Below are positions 1-5,722 of a stretch of DNA of 10,373 bases, piece by piece. Every line of letters begins with the position of its first letter. Positions within the stretch are counted from its first letter, which is position 1. The DNA comes from an uncultured cyanobacterium (GTDB taxonomy: Bacteria > Cyanobacteriota > Cyanobacteriia > PCC-6307 > Cyanobiaceae). Location of the stretch: contig CAIKWV010000118.1 of the NCBI GenBank assembly GCA_903831165.1, positions 1-10,373 of the forward strand. The letters are read 5' to 3'. Both the position numbers and the translations under genes were made by a program. A model generated the notes under the pieces. That model worked only from the letters and a program-made list of their open reading frames with translations. It was not told the origin of the DNA and did not search any database.

Positions 1-2
1 CC

Positions 3-41
3 GGTTTCAGCGGCAGCCTCAGCAATCTGGCGATTGTCTGA
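3..41 (+). CDS. Possible 3' tail of a gene entering from the left edge
   Basis: One plus-strand frame reads GFSGSLSNLAIV and stops at TGA 39-41. Its composition is compatible with the C-terminus of a real protein. The stretch is far too short to identify and could be chance. From its stop to the TspO start (42-192) I see no gene; the only signal there is a purine-rich AAGGGG at 171-176. Confidence 0.22.
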   Translation, partial: GFSGSLSNLAIV

Positions 42-192
42 GCTGTTGCCGCCCACCGGACGGTCCGCCCGCCCGCAACGCTCCGCTTCGCGCTCTGTGG
101 TGGTGGAGCCTGAGCGCAGTCATGCAGCAGTGATGCTCGCGATCTCGCGTTGCCCCGACCTGCCAAGCTGAAGGGGCTTGCACGGCTCCGCC

Positions 193-636
193 ATGGCTGC
201 CCTGTTGATCCTGGTGGTGATGGTGGCCGTGGCCGTGGCGCTCAATCCCAGCCGGGAGGATTTCGGTTGGTTTCTGCGGCTCAGGCGGCCGGCCTGGCTG
301 GTGTTTGAGCCGGCGATTCCGTTGATCTGGATCGCCATCTATGCCTGTTTCTACGCCTCTGCCCTGCTGTGCTGGTTTGCCAGTGCCAGCTGGCCACTGA
401 TGGGGGCCTATCTGGTGCTGTTGTTGTTGGTGCAGAGCTACACCTTGGTGATCTGCCGCCGCCGCTCGCTGCGAGCCGGTACCGCCATCGGCTTTGCCGG
501 CTGGGTCTGGGGCCTGGCCCTGACCGTGGCGGTCGCCCCGCTCGGCCTGGCGATCTGGTTGTTGTTGGTGCCCTTTCTGCTCTGGAGCCCGGTGGGAACC
601 TTTGTGACCTGGCAGATGCAGCGGCTCAACCGCTGA
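193..636 (+). CDS. TspO/MBR family membrane protein
   Basis: This is a 147-residue, very hydrophobic protein with about five predicted membrane helices, the topology and length of the TspO/MBR (tryptophan-rich sensory protein / peripheral benzodiazepine receptor) family. The family binds tetrapyrroles and related ligands in membranes and is tied to stress or pigment regulation in bacteria. The best match is the C-terminal signature: LLLVPFLLWSPVGTFVTWQM followed by QRLN corresponds to the family's LVPYLLWxxxATYLNWxxxRLN. The N-terminal part has RRPAW followed by EPAIPLIWIAIY, where classical members have a WxPP...FGPVWTxLY pattern; this divergent form is, from memory, typical of cyanobacteria. 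A TTG at 178 would lengthen the protein by five residues, but it lies one base from AAGGGG (171-176), so ATG 193 was chosen although its own spacing is long. The ligand cannot be read from the sequence. Confidence 0.85.
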   Translation: MAALLILVVMVAVAVALNPSREDFGWFLRLRRPAWLVFEPAIPLIWIAIYACFYASALLCWFASASWPLMGAYLVLLLLVQSYTLVICRRRSLRAGTAIGFAGWVWGLALTVAVAPLGLAIWLLLVPFLLWSPVGTFVTWQMQRLNR

Positions 637-637
637 A

Positions 638-652
638 GCCAGCAACGCTGGC
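638..652 (+). terminator. Short hairpin directly after the TspO stop
   Basis: GCCAGC (638-643) and GCTGGC (647-652) form a perfect 6-bp stem with an AAC loop, beginning one base after the TspO stop codon. There is no following T-tract, so it is at best a weak terminator or an mRNA 3'-end stabilising structure. The remaining bases to 770 show no gene. Confidence 0.3.
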
Positions 653-770
653 CCCGTTGGCAGCTGGTCGCCATCCGCCATCGCCCGTCAGCGTGGGCCC
701 TGGCAGCTGGATGACCTGACTGCGGCGGGGTCGAGCGATCCTTCAAGGTGGACCCTGCCGCATCACCTCG

Positions 771-1172
771 ATGGCTGACGCTCCCTATCTCGTTGCCCTG
801 GCCCTGGTGGACAAGTCGGGGCAGCGGTCCCTGCCCCTGGCCGGCAAATCGCTCTCGACTGCGGCCGCCACCTCCGCTGACCCCGCCGCTGACCCCGGCG
901 AGGACGGGCGCACCCTGGCCCTGGAGCTGCTGCTTCGGCTCTGGCAGGGCAGCGATGAGCAGTCGCTGCGGCGAGCGGCCGGCGATCCCAGCCTGCTGCT
1001 GGTGGAGCTGCCTTTGGAGGTGATGAGTGAGCAGTTGCCGCTCCTCAAGGCGCAGTGGATCGCCAGTGGCGACACTCCGGCCTTCCTGGCGCGACTGCAG
1101 GCCCTGGTGGGCCGCGCCTGGCGGATCACGATCGCCCGCTATGAACCTCTGACCTTCGTCGCCTGGCCCTGA
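771..1172 (+). CDS. Hypothetical protein, 133 residues
   Basis: I do not recognise this family. The protein starts at ATG 771, has a purine-rich AAGGTGG about 20 bases upstream, and ends with TGA at 1170-1172. It has no signal peptide or membrane helix. The N-terminal part (MADAPYLVALALVDKSG) looks like a beta strand entering a domain. Residues about 30-48 are a low-complexity Ala/Asp/Pro linker. The C-terminal two thirds are Leu-rich and probably helical, ending in ITIARYEPLTFVAWP. Codon choice is GC-rich like the neighbours, supporting real coding. It follows TspO by 134 bp on the same strand and converges with the c-di-GMP gene. It is probably a small soluble cyanobacterial protein of unknown role. 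Confidence 0.6.
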   Translation: MADAPYLVALALVDKSGQRSLPLAGKSLSTAAATSADPAADPGEDGRTLALELLLRLWQGSDEQSLRRAAGDPSLLLVELPLEVMSEQLPLLKAQWIASGDTPAFLARLQALVGRAWRITIARYEPLTFVAWP

Positions 1173-1206
1173 GCGGCCGGCAGCCGGCAGTTCAGCTGAT
1201 CCCTGA

Positions 1207-1242
1207 GCCCCGCTGGCTGGGCGTGGCCCAGGTGGCTGGGGC
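1207..1242. terminator. Convergent intergenic hairpin (candidate bidirectional terminator)
   Basis: CTGGGC (1217-1222), loop GTG and GCCCAG (1226-1231) make a perfect 6-bp stem. An outer 5-bp stem, GCCCC (1207-1211) with GGGGC (1238-1242), encloses it across an internal loop. The structure sits between two convergent stops (1172 on plus, 1308 on minus), where a shared terminator is expected. No U-tract is present on either side, so function is inferred from position and symmetry. Confidence 0.4.
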
Positions 1243-1307
1243 CGCAGCGGGCAGCAGCGCAGCAGGGTGAAGCAGAGCGAGAGCTGCTGGCTGGGGTCAG
1301 CCGCCGT

Positions 1308-3110
1308 TCAGCGCTGGTGGTCGCGATGCTGCGTCTGCAGTGCCGGGATTTCGACCACATCCATGGAGGCTCCGAGGAAGGCCCCCTGGCCGTAGCGGAT
1401 GCCCATCTGCAGCAGCTCCTTGCGGGTTTCCAGGTTGCCCACGAACGAGGCCACCACCTTGGTGCCGAGCCCCTTGGCCAGCTGCACCACCGCCTCGATG
1501 ATCAGGCGATCGGTGTGATCGAGCTGGGTGCCAAGGCCCCGGATGTAAGCGCCGTCGATCTTGAGAATGTCGACCGGCAGGTGCTTGAGGTAGTAAAAAC
1601 TGCCGAAGGCGGCGCCGAAGTCATCGAGAGCCAGGAGACACCCCAGCGAGGCCAGGGCCCGGCCGAACTGTTTGGCCTGCTCCATGTTGGCCATGGCCAC
1701 CGCTTCATTGAGCTCAAAGATCAGCAGCTTCGGCTTCAGGCCCGAGCGCTGCAGATTGGCGCGCACGAAGTTGAGGAAACGATCGCCCAACAGGGAGCTG
1801 CCGCTGATGTTCACCCCCAGCGGCAGCCGATGCTCTGGCTCCAGCCCCTCGAGCAGGGCGACCGCCTGGGCGGTGACCCACTCATCGATCTCCACCGCCA
1901 TGCCGAAGCGCTCGGCCGTGTAGAGAAACACCGACGGGGGGATCAGGATGTCGCCGATCGCTTTGAGGCGGATCACGAGCTCGTAGTACACCACGTCATC
2001 GGTCTCCAGGTCGATCACCGGCTTGGCATGGACCACGAAGCCGTTGTTGCTCAACGCCTCACGAATTCGCACCGACCAGAGCAGCCGCGCCTCCACCTTC
2101 TCGTGCAAGCCGGTGCTGTGGGCAAAGACTTCCACTTTGCCCCGGCCCGATTCCTTGGCTTGATAGAGCGCCAGATCGGCGTTGATCAACACATCGTCCG
2201 CGCATTGACCGTCATTGGCACAGAAGCAGGCCAGGCCGGCACTGGAGGCCACCTGGATGCCCGAGGCTGCTCCTTCGATCGGCAGCGATTGAATGAGGGC
2301 CAGCAGTTTCTCGGCATGCTTTCTGGCATCCACCATGGATGCCTCGGGTAACAACACGGCGAATTCATCGCCGCCGAGTCGGGCCACGATGTCCGTTTCA
2401 CGGCAGCCCTTGCGCAGGGCTGAGGCCACCGCAATGATCACCTCGTCACCAGCGGCATGGCCGTATTGGTCGTTGATCTGCTTGAAATTATCCAGGTCCA
2501 GCATGATCAGGGCGCCGCAACCGCCGTGGCGGCGTCCGTAGGCCAGTTGGCGATCGACGTCAATGCGAAACCGACGCTGATTCAGCAGGGACGTGAGCGG
2601 ATCATGATCGGCGAAATACTCCAGTTGACCGACAAAGTGCTTGCGTTCGGAGATGTCCTGCAGTTGCACGATCAGACAACCTTCCCGCTCGCCGATCTCG
2701 GTGCGGGCCGGCGTCACGGTCAGCAGGCCCCAGACCAGGTGGCCATCGGCATGTTCGAAACGCTTTTCAAAGCTGCAGCTCTCGATCTCACCGCTGACCA
2801 GCCGATGCATCAGATCTTCGCTGATCGCTACATCCTCGCGATGCACCAGAGTCGTGAAGGCCATGCCCAGCAGCTGCTCCAGGGGATGGCCGGTGAACTG
2901 GGCCATCGCCGGATTGGCACTGAGAATGGCGCCGAGGCCCCCCGGGCCTGCGCAGGGCGCCACAAAGGCCATGGCGATGCCCGCATCCTCAAACGCCCGG
3001 CCAACGGGGGGAAGTCCAGACCCTCCCGTTGGCCCATCCCCATCCATCTGGTTCTCGGCCTGGGCGGGTCCGGCAGCTGTTGTTGACATCCTGTCCTGCT
3101 CCACGGTCAT
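1308..3110 (-). CDS. PAS-GGDEF-EAL cyclic-di-GMP protein (diguanylate cyclase with degenerate EAL)
   Basis: This 600-residue soluble protein is predicted to make c-di-GMP from two GTP. Domains in order are PAS (about 38-155, with QDISERK at its exit), GGDEF (about 165-330) and EAL (about 340-585). The cyclase looks intact: the metal-site segment LDLDNFKQIND (204-214), GGDEF at 246-250, and the product-inhibition RxxD motif RETD at 237-240, five residues before GGDEF. The EAL domain keeps a Glu (E377), N434, E466, DDFG (496-499), LKID (516-519) and QG (575-576). However, QPI reads KPV (363-365), EAL reads ELV, and the AEFVEN/AEGVET motif that supplies a catalytic Glu reads ASFVGN (554-559). 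It is therefore probably a cyclase with an inactive or binding-only EAL domain. No membrane helix is seen, and the PAS ligand is unknown. The alternative start ATG at 3089 (593 residues) is preceded by GGAG/AGGA and may be the true one; 3110 lacks an SD. Confidence 0.92.
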   Translation of the reverse strand: MTVEQDRMSTTAAGPAQAENQMDGDGPTGGSGLPPVGRAFEDAGIAMAFVAPCAGPGGLGAILSANPAMAQFTGHPLEQLLGMAFTTLVHREDVAISEDLMHRLVSGEIESCSFEKRFEHADGHLVWGLLTVTPARTEIGEREGCLIVQLQDISERKHFVGQLEYFADHDPLTSLLNQRRFRIDVDRQLAYGRRHGGCGALIMLDLDNFKQINDQYGHAAGDEVIIAVASALRKGCRETDIVARLGGDEFAVLLPEASMVDARKHAEKLLALIQSLPIEGAASGIQVASSAGLACFCANDGQCADDVLINADLALYQAKESGRGKVEVFAHSTGLHEKVEARLLWSVRIREALSNNGFVVHAKPVIDLETDDVVYYELVIRLKAIGDILIPPSVFLYTAERFGMAVEIDEWVTAQAVALLEGLEPEHRLPLGVNISGSSLLGDRFLNFVRANLQRSGLKPKLLIFELNEAVAMANMEQAKQFGRALASLGCLLALDDFGAAFGSFYYLKHLPVDILKIDGAYIRGLGTQLDHTDRLIIEAVVQLAKGLGTKVVASFVGNLETRKELLQMGIRYGQGAFLGASMDVVEIPALQTQHRDHQR

Positions 3111-3321
3111 GGTTGCTGTTGACGTGGGCGATGCGTCAGCAGCAGCGCCGGGAGGGAGTGGGCAATGGGCCGCAGGCTCGATGAGTTAGTTATTAATCCT
3201 AAGATCTTTTTGTCTTCAGCGTCTTTTCGATTCGCGAGCACCAGGATTCTGACTTGAATCTTTTCGTTTTCTTTTCAGAGCCAGGCGAGCCTCGGCAGGC
3301 ATCGATCGCTTAGGCCTCTTG
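3111..3321. promoter_or_regulatory. Divergent intergenic region with AT-rich core
   Basis: About 210 bp separate the divergent c-di-GMP gene and porin, so it should hold both promoters. Its core (about 3185-3278) is much more AT-rich than the surroundings. It contains the 8-bp palindrome AAGATCTT (3201-3208), an inverted repeat GATTC-N6-GAATC (3245-3260), and an iterated pyrimidine motif: TCTTTTTG (3205-3212), TCTTTTCG (3222-3229 and 3259-3266) and TCTTTTCAG (3270-3278). No confident -35/-10 pair could be assigned on either strand. The porin ATG (3322) has only a weak AGGC upstream. No regulator can be named from these motifs. Confidence 0.45.
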
Positions 3322-4932
3322 ATGACCCTGTCCAAACACCGCCTCTGTCCAGCGGTGATCCCGATCGTGCTCGGCCTGGTGGCGCCGATCCTGCCCCTCG
3401 GCCTGGGGGTGAGCGCCGTGCGGGCCGCCGAGCCGAACCTGGCGGGAATGGCGCACTACGGCAATGGCGCTGCGGGATTGTCCCAGGATCAGGTCACCAG
3501 CATCAGTCAGTTCAGTGATGTGCGTCCCACGGACTGGGCTTATCAGGCCCTGAGCAATCTGGTCGACCGCTACGGCTGCGTCGCCGGCTATCCCGGCGGA
3601 ACCTTTGAGGGCCATCGTTCCCTCAGCCGCTATGAGGCTGCGGCCCTGCTCAACGCCTGCTTGGATCGGGTCAGCGAGGTCACCGACGAGTTGCGGCGGC
3701 TGATGCAGGAGTTCAGTCAGGAGCTGGCGGTGATCCGTGGACGCGTCGACGGACTGGAGGCCAAGGTGGGGGAACTGGAGGCCAGCCAATTCTCGACCAC
3801 CACCAAACTGGACGGCATGGCGGTGTTCGTGCTCGGCGCCAATGCCTTCGGCGGCTCTGCCCACGATTTGGTGAACCAGGCCCGCCAAAACGAGGGGGGC
3901 ACCAGCTTCAACTATGACCTGGAGCTCAACTTCGACACCAGTTTTAGCGGCAAGGATCTGCTGCGCACGGTGTTGCGTTCGGGTAACTTCGCCGATTCAG
4001 CCTTCGGTAATGGCGGCCTCAACGAGCTGGAGGTGGCCTTCCAGCAGAACTGCGGCACCGTCGCCGATTGCGGCAACGTCGTGGCGATCGACAAGATTTT
4101 CTACCAGTTTCCGATCGGCTCCCAGTGGACGGCCACCGTGGGCGGCCGGGTCGGCCAGGAGGACATGCTGGCGGTCTCCCCCAGTGCCTATCCCGACGAC
4201 ACGATTCTCGATGTCTTCACCTACAACGGTGCTCCCGCCGCCTACAACCACAACCTCGGTCCCGGCGGCGGCCTCTGGTGGAAGTCCAAGGCCTGGAGCG
4301 TCTCCGCTAACTATGTGGCGGCCGTGGGGGATGTCGGTAACCCCAACCTCGGGGGCATCGGCAATGCCAATTCCCAGGGGACGGGCACGGTGCAGCTGGC
4401 CTATGCCCGCGAGAACTGGGCTCTGGCCGGTCTATACAGCTACGTGCAGCAGAACACCGAGCTTCCCGGCACCACCCCCTTGGCCGCCGGTGACTGGGCC
4501 AGCACCGGCCCCGGCCATCTCAACGCCTTCGCCCTCAGTGGCTACTGGCAGCCCCAAAGCAGCGGCTGGTTCCCCTCGATCAGCGCCGGTTGGGGCTACA
4601 ACGCCTACGACTACGGCCAGGACGTACCGACCGGCAGCCTCAAGGACAGCCAATCCTGGTACGTGGGTCTGCAATGGCTGAAGGCTTTCTCTGAGGTCAA
4701 CAGCATGGGTCTGGCCTTCGGCCAACCTGTGTTCGCCACCGGCCTCAGCGGCGGCCAGACCCCCAACGACGGCAACTATGCCTTCGAGCTCTGGTACAAG
4801 ATCCAGGCCACCGACCACATCGCTGTCACACCGGCCATCTTCTACCTGAGCCGCCCCGAAGGCCAGTTCACCCCCTCCGGACAATCGTTCGATAACCTCG
4901 GAGCCCTGGTCAAGACCACCTTCAAGTTCTAA
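3322..4932 (+). CDS. SLH-domain outer-membrane porin (cyanobacterial OprB/Som type)
   Basis: This 536-residue protein is a cyanobacterial outer-membrane channel for small solutes or ions; many relatives are labelled iron uptake porin. A signal peptide spans about 1-35 (hydrophobic core VIPIVLGLVAPILPLGLGV, cleavage near SAVRA). It is followed by one SLH domain (about 62-116: FSDVRPTDWAYQAL, GYPGGTF, SRYEAAALLNACLDRV) that anchors to the cell wall, and a coiled coil (about 117-155, ELRRLMQEFSQEL through GLEAKVGELEAS). The rest is a Gly/Tyr/Trp-rich beta-barrel ending in KTTFKF, with the terminal Phe typical of outer-membrane barrels. A TTG lies immediately before the ATG at 3322; the ATG is preferred. 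Length and architecture fit the family. Substrate cannot be read from the sequence; iron transport is only the family label. It is transcribed alone from the divergent region and followed by a hairpin. Confidence 0.93.
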   Translation: MTLSKHRLCPAVIPIVLGLVAPILPLGLGVSAVRAAEPNLAGMAHYGNGAAGLSQDQVTSISQFSDVRPTDWAYQALSNLVDRYGCVAGYPGGTFEGHRSLSRYEAAALLNACLDRVSEVTDELRRLMQEFSQELAVIRGRVDGLEAKVGELEASQFSTTTKLDGMAVFVLGANAFGGSAHDLVNQARQNEGGTSFNYDLELNFDTSFSGKDLLRTVLRSGNFADSAFGNGGLNELEVAFQQNCGTVADCGNVVAIDKIFYQFPIGSQWTATVGGRVGQEDMLAVSPSAYPDDTILDVFTYNGAPAAYNHNLGPGGGLWWKSKAWSVSANYVAAVGDVGNPNLGGIGNANSQGTGTVQLAYARENWALAGLYSYVQQNTELPGTTPLAAGDWASTGPGHLNAFALSGYWQPQSSGWFPSISAGWGYNAYDYGQDVPTGSLKDSQSWYVGLQWLKAFSEVNSMGLAFGQPVFATGLSGGQTPNDGNYAFELWYKIQATDHIAVTPAIFYLSRPEGQFTPSGQSFDNLGALVKTTFKF

Positions 4933-5087
4933 GCGCCTGCATCAGGCCGGAGCCTGAACCGCAGCTCCGCTCCGCTCAGGTCAGCCCCGATCCGCAGCTC
5001 CACCACGCCACCGGACCCGAGTGCGATCGCCAACGCCTGGCCATCGATCTCCGCTCGAAGGTCTTGATGGCACCTGCACAGATTCAT
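4929..5087 (-). CDS. Possible small protein, 52 residues, convergent with the porin
   Basis: A minus-strand frame starts at ATG 5087, with GAGGG five bases upstream (5093-5097), and ends in TAG 4929-4931, overlapping the porin stop. It begins MNLCRCHQDLRAEIDG and ends LRFRLRPDAGA. Codons are mostly G-starting with G/C at the third position, as in real genes of this genome, and the pattern of alternating charged and hydrophobic residues suggests beta strands. I do not recognise it. It contains a HIP1 site and also the hairpin 4937-4964 that could terminate the porin message. It may be a real small gene, a remnant of one, or chance in GC-rich DNA. Confidence 0.35.
   Translation of the reverse strand: MNLCRCHQDLRAEIDGQALAIALGSGGVVELRIGADLSGAELRFRLRPDAGA
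4937..4964 (+). terminator. Hairpin after the porin gene
   Basis: TCAGGC (4942-4947), loop CGGA and GCCTGA (4952-4957) form a perfect 6-bp stem starting ten bases after the porin stop. An outer 4-bp stem, CTGC (4937-4940) with GCAG (4961-4964), extends it across small bulges. No T-tract follows. It is a reasonable candidate for ending or protecting the porin transcript. Confidence 0.42.
5023..5030. repeat. HIP1 octamer GCGATCGC
   Basis: This palindromic octamer is the highly iterated palindrome of many cyanobacterial genomes. This copy lies between the porin and PepSY genes, inside the possible small minus-strand ORF. Confidence 0.8.
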
Positions 5088-5112
5088 CCCATCCCTCGTC
5101 TCCCCAGCTGTC

Positions 5113-5385
5113 ATGTTCAAGTCGTCCCGCAGCGCTCATCGGGCCATCGTGCCGATTGCGGCCCTGCCCCTGTTGCTCACGGCGATCACCGGTGTGATCT
5201 TCAGCATCCTCGATCAGAAGGGGGTCGAAGCCGATTGGCTGATTCAGATCCACAGTGGTCATTTCGGCCCGATCAATCTGCAGCCCTATTACGCGTATGT
5301 ACTCGGTTTCTGCCTGCTGCTGTTGATTGTCACTGGCCTGGTGATGTGGTTCCGCACCCGCCGCCGGCCGATCACCAAGGGCTGA
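5113..5385 (+). CDS. Short PepSY-associated two-helix membrane protein
   Basis: This 90-residue inner-membrane protein has two helices: residues about 11-31 (VPIAALPLLLTAITGVIFSI) and about 59-79 (YYAYVLGFCLLLLIVTGLVM), followed by a positive tail WFRTRRRPITKG. The pattern HR...PLLLTAITG, then WLIQIHSGHFG, then LLLIVTGLVMWFR resembles the membrane segments of PepSY-associated TM proteins, here reduced to a minimal form without a soluble PepSY domain. The conserved His residues near the N-terminus and in IHSGHFG are suggestive of the family, but heme or metal binding is only a possibility. ATG 5113 was chosen because the protein then begins MFKSSRSAHR, as expected for a cytoplasmic positive N-terminus. 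No clear Shine-Dalgarno is present. Function is unknown. Confidence 0.75.
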   Translation: MFKSSRSAHRAIVPIAALPLLLTAITGVIFSILDQKGVEADWLIQIHSGHFGPINLQPYYAYVLGFCLLLLIVTGLVMWFRTRRRPITKG

Positions 5386-5394
5386 ACAAGCCGC

Positions 5395-5422
5395 TGTGTC
5401 AGGTCGGGAAATTGGCTAAAAT
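5395..5422 (+). promoter_or_regulatory. Candidate promoter for the small exported protein
   Basis: The AT-rich patch in 5386-5455 contains TAAAAT (5417-5422), one mismatch from the TATAAT -10 consensus. The poor -35 match TGTGTC (5395-5400) lies 16 bases upstream. The gene's likely ribosome site is AGG at 5448-5450, five bases before ATG 5456. The call rests mainly on the -10 element. Confidence 0.33.
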
Positions 5423-5455
5423 ATTGGATTCTTTCTCGTTTGCCTACAGGTCAAC

Positions 5456-5689
5456 ATGAGCACTCTGTCGAGATCATTGCTGCTGGCTCTTGCGCTGAGC
5501 CCCCTGCTGCTGCCCGGGGCCAGCCTGGCCGCCCAGGCCTGCAAGGTCAGCAAGGAGTTCCACGGCGCAGCCCCCTCGGTGATCGTTCAGGACGCCCTGG
5601 CTGAGAAGTTTCAGTACCCCCTCAAGCGGGTGGATTGCCGCGATGATGGCCTCTGCTATCAGCGCTGGGGCAAGAACTGCGGCGTCTGA
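5456..5689 (+). CDS. Small exported protein with four cysteines
   Basis: This 77-residue protein has a clear Sec signal peptide: SR at positions 5-6, a Leu/Ala core at 7-20, and a cleavage site near ASLAA-QA at about 26. The predicted mature chain is about 51 residues and contains four Cys (29, 61, 67, 75), enough for two disulfides in the periplasm or outside the cell. It also has a YQRWGKNC segment near the end. I do not recognise the family. No lipobox is present, because the Cys after the signal (QAC) is not in an L-A/S-G/A-C context at the cleavage site. It has its own AT-rich upstream region and ends 15 bp before the convergent histidine kinase stop. Confidence 0.72.
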   Translation: MSTLSRSLLLALALSPLLLPGASLAAQACKVSKEFHGAAPSVIVQDALAEKFQYPLKRVDCRDDGLCYQRWGKNCGV

Positions 5690-5703
5690 TCCGGGTGGCC
5701 GCC

Positions 5704-5722
5704 CTCAGCTGTGCTGGCTGAG
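5704..5722. terminator. Convergent hairpin at the end of the pga/two-component operon
   Basis: CTCAGC (5704-5709) and GCTGAG (5717-5722) form a perfect 6-bp stem with a 7-nt loop. It includes the last codons of the histidine kinase and lies just past the stop of the small exported protein (5689). Position suits a shared terminator for the two convergent transcripts; the absence of a T-tract lowers confidence. Confidence 0.33.

Noticed and set aside
1317-2351. Long open frame (344 codons) on the plus strand opposite the c-di-GMP gene
   Set aside because: Its His/Gln-rich translation has no domain pattern. The minus strand encodes clear PAS, GGDEF and EAL motifs over the same bases, so this is an antisense shadow of GC-rich coding DNA.
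3914-4681. 255-codon open frame in another plus frame of the porin
   Set aside because: The translation is Ser/Pro/Arg-rich low complexity, typical of an out-of-frame reading. The porin frame has a signal peptide, SLH domain and C-terminal Phe.
3322-4932. The porin acting as the outer-membrane exporter (PgaA role) for the pga system
   Set aside because: It has an SLH domain and no TPR repeats as in PgaA, is on the other strand about 4.5 kb from pgaC and pgaB, and belongs to a general cyanobacterial porin family. Nothing in the sequence links it to PNAG.
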